A stretch of DNA of 64,000 nucleotides, from contig JAJFJA010000042.1 of NCBI GenBank assembly GCA_021774445.1, positions 1 through 64,000 of the forward strand. The letters are read 5' to 3'. Source of the stretch: Alphaproteobacteria bacterium (GTDB lineage: Bacteria; Pseudomonadota; Alphaproteobacteria; UBA6615). A program made the position numbers and the translations under genes. This document shows positions 16,122 to 24,756 of the stretch, in pieces (positions within the stretch are counted from its first letter, which is position 1; each line of letters starts with the position of its first letter). The notes beneath the pieces were generated by a model that was not told the DNA's origin, made no database searches, and saw only the letters and a list, made by a program, of their open reading frames with translations.

Positions 16122-16709
16122 ATGGCGTCCGAGACCACGATTATCAACACGGCGCTGCGCCGGCTCGGCGACAAGCCGATTACCGACCGGTTGGACGGCA
16201 CGCCGGCGGCAAACGTCGCCGACACGCTGTTCGACGATGTGCGCGATGCCTTGCTGCGGGCCCATCCGTGGAATTTCGCGACCAGTCGCGTGCAGCTCAT
16301 CCAATCGGTCACAACCCCGGTCTATGGCTATGACTACCAATACAAATTACCGACAGACTGGCTGCGGACCCTGGCGGTCCATGGCAATGACGCCGGCGTC
16401 GGCACGCTGTCCTACAAAATGGAGCAAGACACCACGGACGGTGCGGTGATCGTCAGCAATGCGAATGAATTGTGGCTGCGCTATGTGCGGCGGATTATCG
16501 ACCCAAATATCATGATCGCCGATTTCCGCGAGGCGTTGTCCTATCGGCTGGCGGCAGACATGGCGCTACCGATCACCAACTCCGGTACCCTGCGGGAGCG
16601 ACTGGAGGCGGCGTTCGTAGCGGCGCTGCGGCGGGCCCGCAGCATCGACGGCATTGAGGATTTCCCCGATGCGATGCCGGATGCTTCGTGGCTGGCGGCG
16701 CGCGTCTGA
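16122..16709 (+). CDS. Tail tubular protein A (T7 gp11-like)
   Basis: 195 residues. SETTIINTALRRLGDKPI followed by ALLRAHPWNFAT and WLRYVRR is the signature of the gp11/adaptor family that forms the ring joining portal and short tail in podoviruses. It overlaps the next gene by one base. Together with tail tubular B it shows that the particle has a short, non-contractile tail. Confidence 0.88.
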   Translation: MASETTIINTALRRLGDKPITDRLDGTPAANVADTLFDDVRDALLRAHPWNFATSRVQLIQSVTTPVYGYDYQYKLPTDWLRTLAVHGNDAGVGTLSYKMEQDTTDGAVIVSNANELWLRYVRRIIDPNIMIADFREALSYRLAADMALPITNSGTLRERLEAAFVAALRRARSIDGIEDFPDAMPDASWLAARV

Positions 16710-19234
16710 TGCCACGCGCCAACCCCCTGCAAGCCGCGCTGAACGCGGGCGAGCTCTCGCCGCGGCTGCATGCCCGGGTCGATTTCTCGAAATATCCCGC
16801 CGGTGCGGCGGTGATGCAGAACATCATCCCGTTCGCGCAAGGCGGCTGGCTGCGACGGCCGGGTACTCGTTTCATTGCCGAGGCGCGCGCTTCGTCGGGA
16901 AACACGACGAAGCTGCTGCCGTTCGAATTCTCGACCGAGCAGGCCTACGTCATCGAAGTCGGCGGGTTTTCAACGCCCGGCGGGTATTTCCGCTTTTTCA
17001 AGAATCAAGGACAGATCGTCGTCGCCAATACGGATGCGGCGATTACCAACGGCACCTTCAACGCCGGCATCACGGGCTGGACGGATAGTTCGACCGGCAC
17101 CGCGGCGCTGGCCTATGACAGCGTCAATGCGCGCCTGGATCTGGCCGGCGCCGCCGGTGGCATCGCCATCGCCGACCAGCAGGTCACGAACACGACCAGC
17201 GGCGAGCATGTCATCAAGTTCGCCATCCACGGCGCGCCGGGCGACACCTTGACGCTGAGCATCGGCACCAGCCTCGGCGGCACCCAGCTTTTGGCGGAGA
17301 CCGTGTTTGCCGTTGGGTTCCACACCCAGGCGTTTACGGCCACGGGCGTCGATTTCCACATACGTGTCCAGAACAGCCTCGCCAAGACGGTGCAGCTCGA
17401 CAACATCTCCCTGATCGACGACGGGCCGCTGGAGTTGGACACGCCCTACACGACCCTGAGCTATGACTTCCTGAAGACGGCGCAGACCGCCGATGTGATG
17501 TATGTCGCCAACGGCATCGACGCGATCTACAAACTGTCGCGGCGCGGGCATACCTCCTGGTCGCTGACTTGGGTGCGCTGGAATGACGGGCCCTATCTTG
17601 ACGAAAACGCAACCGGCACGACCCTGACACCGGCGGCGACCTCGGGTTTCGGTATCACCGTCACGGCCTCGTCGGTCGCCGGTATCAATGGCGGGATCGG
17701 GTTCAACGGCGCCGATATCGGCCGGCCGCTGCGCATTCAGCATGCCGCCAGTGCCGACTCCGGCTGGGGCATCATCACCGCCGTGGCAAGCCCGACCAGC
17801 GCTTCGGTCGACATCCATCAAGTGTTCAACAATACCACGGCGGTGACCACGTGGCGGCTCGGTGCCTGGTCGAAACAAACGGGATACCCCGCCGCGCTCA
17901 GCTTTTTCGAGCAGCGCTTCGTCGCCGCCGGCACCAATACCAAACCGCAAACCTTCTGGATGAGCCAGTCCGCCAATGTGGAGGATATGCGGCCGGACAG
18001 TTTCGTTGCCGGGGCCGTGGCGATCGAAGACGACGACGGGCTCGACTACACGATTGCGGCGGACCAGGTGAACGCGATCCTGTGGCTTTCCGCCGGCACG
18101 CGGTTGGTCATCGGCACCTCGGGGGCGGAGTGGATCGCCAGTGCCAGCGGCGCCGTGGTGACACCGACGGACATCGAGGTGAAACGGCACACCGCCCACG
18201 GCAGCGCCGACGTCACGCCGGTGCGCGTCGGCGAAAGCGTGCTGTTCCTGCAGCGGGCCAAACGCAAGCTGCTGGAATTCGCCTTCGTGCTGGACGCGGA
18301 TGGCTTCCGGGGCGCCGATATGACGCGGCTGGCGGAGCATATCAGCCGCGGCGGCATCGTGCAGATCGCCCATCAACAGGAGCCGGACTCCTTGGTCTGG
18401 TGCGTTCGCGGCGACGGGGTGCTGGCCTGCATGACCTTCAAGCGCGAGGAAGATGTCGTCGGCTGGTCGCGGCAGATTCTTGGCGGCGGGTTCGGGTCCG
18501 GTCAGGCGGTGGTCGAAAGTGTTGCCGTCATTCCCGGAACCGATGACCTGGGCCAAGTGCAAGACTCGACCAACCGCGACGAAATCTGGGTGATCGTCAA
18601 ACGCACCATCGGCGGCCAGACAAAGCGCTATGTCGAGATGTTCGAAGGCCTGTTCGAGGGGCCGCTGCGCCTGGATTATGGCAGCGACGCCGCCTGGGAA
18701 ACGGCCATGCTGTCGGCCCAGAAACACAGCTATTTCGCCGACAGTTTGCTGACCTATGACGGCGCTGCCACCGCGACCATCGCCGGGCTCGATCATCTGG
18801 AGGGTGAAACCGTGAAGGTGCTGGCCGATGGCACGGAGCATGCCGACCGAACGGTCGCCAGCGGACAGATCACCCTGGCGGCGCCGGCCGGCGTCGTGCA
18901 GGCCGGCTTGGGTTATACGCACCTGTTCGAGACTTTGAAACTGACGGCCGGGGCCGCCGCCGGTACGGCGGTCGGTAAGACCAAGCGCGTGCACCGCGTT
19001 ACCCTGGTCACGCTGGATGCCGCCGGCGCCAAGATCGGGCCGGATCTCATGGATCTGCAAACCGTGGTGCTGGGCGACGGCACGGTGCCGCAACCGCTGT
19101 TCTCCGGTGAGCATGGGATCAACTTCGGCGGCCCGTGGTCCGCCGATCCGCGCCTGGTCATCACCTCCGACGCGCCCTTGCCATTCACACTGCTCGCCTT
19201 GGCGCCGGAACTGCAAACCAACGACCTGCGATGA
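16709..19234 (+). CDS. Tail tubular protein B (T7 gp12-like)
   Basis: 841 residues from ATG 16709, which overlaps the preceding TGA. NPLQAALNAGELSPRLHARVD and the following FAQGGWLRRPGTRFIAE are typical of the nozzle protein family. The central part is repetitive and beta-rich (about residues 110-250), perhaps an inserted carbohydrate-binding domain. No fibre gene follows as in T7, so host recognition may rest here or on the LamG protein. Confidence 0.88.
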   Translation: MPRANPLQAALNAGELSPRLHARVDFSKYPAGAAVMQNIIPFAQGGWLRRPGTRFIAEARASSGNTTKLLPFEFSTEQAYVIEVGGFSTPGGYFRFFKNQGQIVVANTDAAITNGTFNAGITGWTDSSTGTAALAYDSVNARLDLAGAAGGIAIADQQVTNTTSGEHVIKFAIHGAPGDTLTLSIGTSLGGTQLLAETVFAVGFHTQAFTATGVDFHIRVQNSLAKTVQLDNISLIDDGPLELDTPYTTLSYDFLKTAQTADVMYVANGIDAIYKLSRRGHTSWSLTWVRWNDGPYLDENATGTTLTPAATSGFGITVTASSVAGINGGIGFNGADIGRPLRIQHAASADSGWGIITAVASPTSASVDIHQVFNNTTAVTTWRLGAWSKQTGYPAALSFFEQRFVAAGTNTKPQTFWMSQSANVEDMRPDSFVAGAVAIEDDDGLDYTIAADQVNAILWLSAGTRLVIGTSGAEWIASASGAVVTPTDIEVKRHTAHGSADVTPVRVGESVLFLQRAKRKLLEFAFVLDADGFRGADMTRLAEHISRGGIVQIAHQQEPDSLVWCVRGDGVLACMTFKREEDVVGWSRQILGGGFGSGQAVVESVAVIPGTDDLGQVQDSTNRDEIWVIVKRTIGGQTKRYVEMFEGLFEGPLRLDYGSDAAWETAMLSAQKHSYFADSLLTYDGAATATIAGLDHLEGETVKVLADGTEHADRTVASGQITLAAPAGVVQAGLGYTHLFETLKLTAGAAAGTAVGKTKRVHRVTLVTLDAAGAKIGPDLMDLQTVVLGDGTVPQPLFSGEHGINFGGPWSADPRLVITSDAPLPFTLLALAPELQTNDLR

Positions 19235-19650
19235 AGCTGGTCGCGTTCGAACCGGCGCATCTGCGGCAGCTAGACCCCGGCACGGCCAACCTCATGCCGC
19301 GCCCTGGCGTTGCCTTCTCACTGTTGGACGCGGATCGCGTGCTGGGGTGCGCCGGCCTGGTGCCGATGGCCGGCCATGCGGAGGCTTGGGCGCTGATCTC
19401 GGACGAGCTGCGGGCGCGGCCGATGATCCTGCACCGGCTGGTGGTGAGGGCCTTGCGGATGCTGGACGACCGTTGGCCGACGCCGCTCTTGGCGGTTGTG
19501 CAAACAGAGTCAAGAACGGCGCGGAACTGGCTGGAGAGGCTGGGTTTTCGGCGTAACGGTCGCGATGCGAATTGGGTTTGCTACGAGCGGAACGGGACAC
19601 TATCGGGAGGATCGACAATGGCGGACAGCGACAGGGCAGAATCATGCTGA
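19231..19650 (+). CDS. GNAT-fold phage protein (gp13-like)
   Basis: 139 residues from ATG 19231. The fold pattern is acetyltransferase-like: VLGCAGLVPM, then AWALISDELRARPMILHRLVVRAL, and a C-terminal TESRTARNWLERLGFRR matching the GNAT motif B region. Podoviruses encode such proteins beside the tail nozzle (T7 gp13 position), usually as virion assembly proteins rather than proven enzymes. It overlaps both neighbours. Confidence 0.75.
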   Translation: MKLVAFEPAHLRQLDPGTANLMPRPGVAFSLLDADRVLGCAGLVPMAGHAEAWALISDELRARPMILHRLVVRALRMLDDRWPTPLLAVVQTESRTARNWLERLGFRRNGRDANWVCYERNGTLSGGSTMADSDRAESC

Positions 19651-20159
19651 CCGGGCGGGTCAGTCACCCGGCGATGGCGGCCGGGTATGCGGTCCGCTTC
19701 GACCCGTCGACGGCGCTGGTGGCGCTGTCGGCGGCGCTGGTGGACAGCGTCGGGGCGGCGCGGCAAGGATCGGCGGAACGCGACGCCGCCGAGTTTCAGG
19801 CCCGGGTTCTGGAACAGGACGCCGAGCGCCAGAAAAAGACGAGTGCGGACGAAGCCATCCGGCTGCGCCGGCGCGGATCGCAGCTTAGCGCCAGACAACG
19901 GGCGGCGCTGGCCGGGGCGGGCGTGGCGCAGTCGGGGACACCGTTGCTGGTGCTGGCCGATACCGCCGCGGAAACCGAGCGGCAGGCCAACCTGGCGCTG
20001 GCCGGCGGCGATACGGCCGCGGCCCGGGCCCGGCAGGAAGCGGCACTGCAGCGGCTTCGCGGGCGGCGCCGGCGCGAATCGAGCCTGTTTCGCAGCGGGC
20101 GCAGTCTGCTGTCACAATCCGCCGCGGATCTGTTCAGCGGCAGCGGGCCGACCGCGTGA
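19644..20159 (+). CDS. Internal virion protein (gp14-like)
   Basis: 171 residues. A helix rich in Ala, Glu and Arg (RDAAEFQARVLEQDAERQKK) precedes RRRGSQLSARQRAALAGAGVAQSGTP, a segment typical of small podovirus internal virion proteins ejected with the DNA. The much larger gp15 and gp16 partners of T7 are absent, so the ejection apparatus is reduced. Confidence 0.65.
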   Translation: MLTGRVSHPAMAAGYAVRFDPSTALVALSAALVDSVGAARQGSAERDAAEFQARVLEQDAERQKKTSADEAIRLRRRGSQLSARQRAALAGAGVAQSGTPLLVLADTAAETERQANLALAGGDTAAARARQEAALQRLRGRRRRESSLFRSGRSLLSQSAADLFSGSGPTA

Positions 20160-20467
20160 TGCGCGGGCGTAAATCGCTCTGTCTGCTGCTCGCCTTCGGT
20201 ATCGCGGCGTTGCCGGTGCCGGCCGCGGGACAGGTGCGGATTTGCCGGGACAGAACGACGCTGCTGGAGCGCTTCGCGCGACAGTTCGACGAGCGACCGG
20301 TCGGCCGCGGCCTGATGCAGGACGGCGGCGTATTGGAGCTACTGAGCAGCGCCGACGGGGCCACCTGGACGCTGGTGCTGACCCAGCCGAACGGCCGCAG
20401 CTGCATGATCGCGGCTGGGCAATTTTGGCAGGCGGAACCGTTGGGCGCGCCGGGCGACGCGACATGA
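20159..20467 (+). CDS. Small exported protein of unknown function
   Basis: 102 residues with a clear Sec signal peptide (KSLCLLLAFGIAALPVPAAG). The mature part has paired Cys in VRICRDRTTLLERFARQF and NGRSCMIAAGQFW, probably forming a disulphide in the periplasm. A GTG at 20156 is an alternative start; both overlap the previous stop. Not a recognised lysis gene, although the neighbours downstream are lysis-like. Confidence 0.6.
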   Translation: MRGRKSLCLLLAFGIAALPVPAAGQVRICRDRTTLLERFARQFDERPVGRGLMQDGGVLELLSSADGATWTLVLTQPNGRSCMIAAGQFWQAEPLGAPGDAT

Positions 20468-20691
20468 ACGGACCCTCGGCGGGCGAGCTGCTGGCGGGCA
20501 TCGCTGCCCTGCAAGAGGGCCAGCGGCGCCAGGACGTGCGGCTCGACCGGATCGAGCAGCGGCTGCACGAAGTCGAACGGGTGACCCAATTCGGGCGCGG
20601 CATCGGCTGGGCCCTGCTGCGCTTCGGGGCGCTGATCGCCGCGACGGTGGCGGCCTGGGAATGGCTGAGGCTGCGGCTGGATCTGGGCTGA
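20464..20691 (+). CDS. Coiled-coil protein with C-terminal membrane segment (XhlA-like)
   Basis: 75 residues. A heptad-rich region (GQRRQDVRLDRIEQRLHEVE) is followed by one membrane helix (WALLRFGALIAATVAAWEWL). This layout is that of XhlA-type phage lysis accessory proteins. Overlaps the previous stop by four bases and lies just before the holin candidate. Confidence 0.6.
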   Translation: MNGPSAGELLAGIAALQEGQRRQDVRLDRIEQRLHEVERVTQFGRGIGWALLRFGALIAATVAAWEWLRLRLDLG

Positions 20692-20735
20692 GACCGCGGC
20701 ATTCAATCTTCAAACCAACGATCAGGAGGATCGAC

Positions 20736-20909
20736 ATGTTCACCACGATCGACAAGGCGCTGGTCGCCCTGGCCGGCGCGCTGCTGTTTCTGGCCAACCA
20801 CTTCTGGGGCATCGATATCGGATTGGGCGAAGACGCGCTGGTGATTCTGGTGGGTGCCCTGATGCCGGCGCTCACCTGGTTGCTGCCGAACAAGGCAACC
20901 GGGGCATGA
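20736..20909 (+). CDS. Holin candidate
   Basis: 57 residues with two predicted membrane helices (ALVALAGALLFLANHFWGI and ALVILVGALMPALTWLL) and a short polar tail, matching small class II holins. Strong AGGAGGA ribosome binding site. No endolysin gene was identified nearby, so its effect on lysis is uncertain. Confidence 0.6.
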   Translation: MFTTIDKALVALAGALLFLANHFWGIDIGLGEDALVILVGALMPALTWLLPNKATGA

Positions 20910-21301
20910 CCGCGCGGATGAGCCGCTGGCTGGTGCTGGCGTTGCTGTTCGCCGCCGGTTGCGCGCCGGTTTCCAGCAGTTTCCTGACGGCTGAGGAGAA
21001 CGGCGCCCTGACACCGGCGGCGCGGGTCTTTCAGTTGCAAGGGGAGTTCAACATCCTGTTGGCTCAGTTCGAGCGCTATGCCGCACAGCCCTTCTGCCTG
21101 TCCGATGTCGAAGTCGGCTGCGCCGACCGCGAGGTCGTGGTGCAAGCTGCCGCGTTGGCGGGCGAGGCCGCCGAGGTGCTGACCGGCGCCAGGCAATCAG
21201 CACGGACCGGCGGCGGCGATCTGGAGACGGCCGCCGCCGGCGCCCGGGTCGGTGTGGCGCAGCTCAGCCGTTACCTCATCACCCAGGGGATCACCCAATG
21301 A
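20906..21301 (+). CDS. Phage-operon lipoprotein
   Basis: 131 residues. Signal sequence and lipobox are clear (LVLALLFAAGC), so Cys would be lipidated and the protein anchored in a membrane. The remainder is helical, with TAEENGALTPAARVFQLQGEF and two further Cys. Position after the holin suggests an outer-membrane spanin-like component, but the sequence alone does not show it. Confidence 0.6.
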   Translation: MTARMSRWLVLALLFAAGCAPVSSSFLTAEENGALTPAARVFQLQGEFNILLAQFERYAAQPFCLSDVEVGCADREVVVQAAALAGEAAEVLTGARQSARTGGGDLETAAAGARVGVAQLSRYLITQGITQ

Positions 21302-21513
21302 ATGCGGCTCTCGCGCTGAAAGTGCTGGATATCATCCTGCTCGGCATAACCCTGGCACCGGAAGCCAAGCGCGCCGCCGAAAGGCTGGCGGAGACGTTGC
21401 GCGCGCTCGGCGGCGGCGATCCGACGCCGGCACAATGGGCGGCGATCGACGCCGAGACGACGGCGCTGATGGCGGGGCTGAAACGGCGCGCCGATGAGGC
21501 CGGCGCCGGCTAA
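21298..21513 (+). CDS. Small helical protein, last gene of the virion operon
   Basis: 71 residues (MNAALALKVLDIILLGITLA, then PEAKRAAERLAETLRALGG). One hydrophobic N-terminal helix and an amphipathic remainder. It overlaps the lipoprotein stop and is followed by a strong terminator. Unknown function; possibly part of the lysis group. Confidence 0.55.
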   Translation: MNAALALKVLDIILLGITLAPEAKRAAERLAETLRALGGGDPTPAQWAAIDAETTALMAGLKRRADEAGAG

Positions 21514-21545
21514 GCAAATTTCCAACCGAGGTTCCCCCTGACTAG

Positions 21546-21577
21546 GCCCGCCCCGATTTCGGGGCGGGCTCTTTTTT
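21546..21577 (+). terminator. Rho-independent terminator closing the virion operon
   Basis: GCCCGCCCCG (21546-21555) and CGGGGCGGGC (21560-21569) form a perfect 10-base stem with an ATTT loop, followed by TCTTTTTT. It is 32 bases after the last phage gene and marks the right end of the element's transcription unit. Confidence 0.92.
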
Positions 21578-21633
21578 GCGTCTCTGCGGCGGTGCTTATG
21601 GCACTCTTTCCGGCCTTGCAGTGGGAGATCGCC

Positions 21634-22038
21634 GTGGAAATCCTATCGACCCTATCTTTGCCGAGCGAGGCCGATGTGCTGGCGCCGGACGGCTCCGAGG
21701 TGCGGTTGCTGTGTCAAACACGGCTGGGCAGTATGGCGCATTTCACCTTGCCGCCGGGTGCGGTGTCGCGAGCGGTCGCCCATCGTACGGTGGAGGAGAT
21801 CTGGCTGTTTCTTGGCGGGCGGGGGCGGATGTGGCGGCGGCTCGACGGGCAGGAACAAACCGTCGAGGTCGCCCAGGGGGTGTCGCTGACAATCCCGGTG
21901 GGCGCGCGGTTTCAGTTCCGCAATGACGGCGATACGCCGCTGGAAGCCGTGGCCACGACGATGCCGCCCTGGCCCGGCGAGGCGGAAGCCAGCTTCGTGG
22001 AAGGAATCTGGCCGGCGACGGTCAGGATGGACGACTAG
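21634..22038 (+). CDS. Cupin-domain protein
   Basis: 134 residues from GTG 21634, chosen because GGGAG lies six bases upstream; ATG 21598 is an alternative but sits close to the terminator. The single cupin barrel shows HFTLPPGAVSRAVAHRTVEEIW and the second motif TIPVGARFQFRNDGD. Metal-binding His residues are partly kept. Substrate unknown; likely a small-molecule-binding or isomerase-type cupin of the host. Confidence 0.75.
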   Translation: MEILSTLSLPSEADVLAPDGSEVRLLCQTRLGSMAHFTLPPGAVSRAVAHRTVEEIWLFLGGRGRMWRRLDGQEQTVEVAQGVSLTIPVGARFQFRNDGDTPLEAVATTMPPWPGEAEASFVEGIWPATVRMDD

Positions 22039-22084
22039 GCTCTGTGCCCACGCGTCCCTGGATCCTACGCGCCACCATCATCTC

Positions 22085-22176
22085 GTCATCGCGAGGCCGC
22101 GGAACGCGGCCGGGGCGATCCAGGGTGTCGCGGCAGACTGGATTGCCGCGTCGGCCTTCGGCCGCCTCGCAATGAC
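22085..22176. repeat. Dispersed palindromic repeat, copy right of the phage element
   Basis: Ends GTCATCGCGAGGCCGC and GCCTCGCAATGAC, with internal GGGCGATCCAG and CTGGATTGCC. It is the best-preserved copy and lies outside the phage operon, in the 226-base gap between the cupin and ABM genes. Confidence 0.75.
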
Positions 22177-22264
22177 GGTGGAGGGTATGTCGGGTGGCGT
22201 CGTAACTGTTTGATGACGGGGCGCAGGTTCTGGCAGCGGTCGCGGTAAGGTGCCTGGGGACTAG

Positions 22265-22558
22265 TCAATCCGCCATGACGTTGCAGCGGCTCACGCGCCG
22301 ATCGGCAACCATCTCCGCAACATCGGCACGATAAACCTGCATATGCGCGCTTGCCCAGTGGGCCTCGAGTGCGGCGGCGTCCGCATAGACTTCGTAGATG
22401 AAAGCCAAATCCGCCCCCTCCTGCGGCACAAGCGCGTCAAATCTCAGGCAGCCGGGCTCTTGCGCCAGGCAGTGGGCGGCGTGTTGTCGCAGGCGTTTGA
22501 CGAATGCCTCCCCCATGCCCGGTTTCAGTGTCATCTCGACGATCAATGCGACTGCCAT
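22265..22558 (-). CDS. Antibiotic biosynthesis monooxygenase (ABM) domain protein
   Basis: 97 residues. The dimeric alpha-beta barrel pattern is visible: VALIVEMTLKPGMGEAF, CLAQEPGCLRFDAL, FIYEVYADAAALEAHWAS. Family members are small monooxygenases or quinone-handling proteins; no substrate can be assigned. The start at 22558 has GGAAA upstream. Transcribed away from acoA, sharing the intergenic region with it. Confidence 0.8.
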   Translation of the reverse strand: MAVALIVEMTLKPGMGEAFVKRLRQHAAHCLAQEPGCLRFDALVPQEGADLAFIYEVYADAAALEAHWASAHMQVYRADVAEMVADRRVSRCNVMAD

Positions 22559-22773
22559 GCTGCCGTTTCCGTTTCTATACTTGAACAAGGCGCGCCTAAC
22601 CGCGCCATCCCACGATGGTGTAGCAGACAATATATCGGTCCGTGAAACCATCCAGCCAAAATCGTTGGCTTTATTGGCCTGCGCCGACCTTTCTTCCGTT
22701 TGAACAGGTTTGCAGGCGGGGTCGCGTGACCCTATCCTAGACGTGAAGATCATATTCAGTCGGGAGGGCATGC

Positions 22774-23739
22774 ATGCAACTCAATCGTGACGACCTGCTC
22801 AAGGCTTATCGCCAGATGAAGACCATCCGGGTCTTCGAAGAGCGGGTCCATGACGAATTCGCCACCGGAGATATTCCGGGGTTCGTGCATCTCTACGCCG
22901 GTGAAGAAGCCTCTGCCGTCGGCATCTGCCTGCACCTAAACGACAATGACTATATCGCCAGCACCCATCGCGGCCATGGCCATTGCATCGCCAAGGGATG
23001 CGACGTCAAAGGCATGATGAGCGAGATCTTCGGGCGTGCCGATGGCCTCTGCGGCGGCAAGGGCGGGTCAATGCATATCGCCGACCTGTCGCGGGGCATG
23101 ATGGGCGCGAACGGTATCGTCGGCGGCGGACCGCCGTTGGTCTGCGGCGCCGCGCTGAGCGCCAAGACACTGGGGACCGGCGGGGTCGCCATCGCCTTCG
23201 TCGGCGACGGGGCGTCGAACCAAGGAACAACGTTCGAGGCCATGAATCTCGCCAAGGTCTGGGACTTACCGGCGATCTTCGTGGTCGAAGACAACGGTTA
23301 CGCCGAGGCGACGTCCAGTTCCTGGTCGGTCAGCGGCGACGCGGTCAAACGCGCGGCCGGCTTTGACATTCCGGCGCAACGGGTTGACGGCCATGACTTT
23401 TTCGCGGTCAACGAAGTGGCGCGCGAGGCCATCGAGCGAGCCCGGTCGGGCGGTGGACCATCGGTCCTGCATGTCAAACTCAACCGGTATTTCGGGCATT
23501 TCGAAGGGGATGCGATGACCTATCGGGCGCCGGACGAAACTGCCAAGCTGCGGCAGGAAAAGGACTGCCTGACGCTGTTCCGAGGACGGGTCAGCGAGGC
23601 GGGACTGTTGGAAGACGCACAATTCGACGAGATCGATCGCGACGTGGACGCGCTGATCGACGAGGCGGTGTCCGGGGCGCGAGCAGCGCCGGTTCCTGGT
23701 GCGCAAGATCTGCTCACCGACGTTTACGTTAGCTATTAG
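22774..23739 (+). CDS. acoA: Acetoin dehydrogenase E1 component, alpha subunit
   Basis: A 321-residue TPP-dependent E1 alpha subunit. THRGHGHCIAKG and GRADGLCGGKGGSMHI (about 87-102) are family marks, and the TPP/Mg motif runs from GDGASNQG (144-151) to EDN (172-174). With E1 beta and the E2 next to it, it cleaves acetoin to acetaldehyde and an acetyl group transferred to lipoamide, making acetyl-CoA. Length and context favour acetoin over pyruvate dehydrogenase. First gene of acoABC. Confidence 0.9.
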   Translation: MQLNRDDLLKAYRQMKTIRVFEERVHDEFATGDIPGFVHLYAGEEASAVGICLHLNDNDYIASTHRGHGHCIAKGCDVKGMMSEIFGRADGLCGGKGGSMHIADLSRGMMGANGIVGGGPPLVCGAALSAKTLGTGGVAIAFVGDGASNQGTTFEAMNLAKVWDLPAIFVVEDNGYAEATSSSWSVSGDAVKRAAGFDIPAQRVDGHDFFAVNEVAREAIERARSGGGPSVLHVKLNRYFGHFEGDAMTYRAPDETAKLRQEKDCLTLFRGRVSEAGLLEDAQFDEIDRDVDALIDEAVSGARAAPVPGAQDLLTDVYVSY

Positions 23740-23751
23740 GGGGACCGGGTC

Positions 23752-24756
23752 ATGGCGAAAAAATCCATGCGGCAGGCGATCAACGAAGCGCTGGCCTCGG
23801 AAATGCGGCGCGACCCCCGGGTCGTGATCATGGGCGAGGATATTTCCGGCGGCATGGGCGCGCCGGGTGAAGACGATGCCTGGGGCGGCCCGTTGGGCGT
23901 CACCAAAGGCCTGATGCCGGAGTTCGGCCGCGGGCGGGTGCTGGATACGCCGATCACCGAAAGCGCGTTCGTCGGCGCGGCCGCCGGCGCGGCGGCAAGC
24001 GGGTTGCGCCCGGTGGCGGAGTTGATGTTCGTCGATTTCATGGGTGTTTGTTTCGACCAGATCTTCAATCAGGCGGCGAAGTTCCGCTACATGTTCGGGG
24101 GCAAGGCGGTGACTCCGCTGGTGATCCGAACGATGTTCGGCGCCGGCCTCCGGGCGGCCAGCCAGCACAGCCAATGCCTGTATCCGATTTTCACCCATAT
24201 CCCGGGACTGAAGGTGGTTATCCCGTCTTCGGCCTATGAGGCGAAGGGTCTGCTGATCCAGGCGATCCGCGACGACGACCCGGTCATCTTCTTCGAGCAT
24301 AAGGCGATGTATGACGATGAGGCCGAGGTGCCGGACGAGGCCTATACGATCCCGTTCGGTGAAGCCAATATCACCCGCGAGGGCGATAACGTAACGGTCG
24401 TCGCTTTTGGCCGCATGGTGCAGTTGGCCAATCAGGTCGCCGACAAACTGGCGAAGGATGGGATCGAGTGCACGGTGATCGATCCGCGCACGACCTCCCC
24501 GCTGGACGAGGACACGATCCTGGAAGAGGTCGAGGCGACCGGCCGGCTGGTCATCGTCGACGAGGCGAGCCCGCGCTGCAACATGGCGACGGATATCTCG
24601 GCCTTGGTGGCGCAGCGCGCATTCGGGGCGCTGAAAGCACCGATACGGATGGTGACGCCGCCGCATACGCCGGTGCCGTTCGCCGGCGACCTGGAAGACC
24701 TCTACATCCCGAAACCGGAGCAGATTGAGGCTGCGATCCGTGAGATCGCCGCATGA
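23752..24756 (+). CDS. acoB: Acetoin dehydrogenase E1 component, beta subunit
   Basis: 334 residues of the transketolase-like E1 beta family. MGEDISGGMGAPG and the later RTMFGAGLRAASQHSQCLYP are characteristic; VIDPRTTSPLDEDTI and DEASPRCNMATDIS belong to the C-terminal transketolase domain. It pairs with AcoA in an alpha2-beta2 heterotetramer. It begins 12 bases after acoA and overlaps acoC by four bases. Confidence 0.92.
   Translation: MAKKSMRQAINEALASEMRRDPRVVIMGEDISGGMGAPGEDDAWGGPLGVTKGLMPEFGRGRVLDTPITESAFVGAAAGAAASGLRPVAELMFVDFMGVCFDQIFNQAAKFRYMFGGKAVTPLVIRTMFGAGLRAASQHSQCLYPIFTHIPGLKVVIPSSAYEAKGLLIQAIRDDDPVIFFEHKAMYDDEAEVPDEAYTIPFGEANITREGDNVTVVAFGRMVQLANQVADKLAKDGIECTVIDPRTTSPLDEDTILEEVEATGRLVIVDEASPRCNMATDISALVAQRAFGALKAPIRMVTPPHTPVPFAGDLEDLYIPKPEQIEAAIREIAA

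Noticed and set aside
16970..19216. A 748-codon open frame on the minus strand
   Set aside because: It lies opposite the well-supported tail tubular protein B gene; high GC keeps the antisense frame open. Its product is Arg/Gly/His-rich with no recognisable domain.
1882..21577. Attachment sites or tRNA target for the phage element
   Set aside because: No tRNA and no convincing direct repeats were seen at the two ends by eye; an automated repeat comparison of both flanks would be needed.
23266..24666. A 466-codon minus-strand frame across acoA and acoB
   Set aside because: Shadow of conserved TPP enzyme subunits; composition is typical of antisense GC-rich frames.
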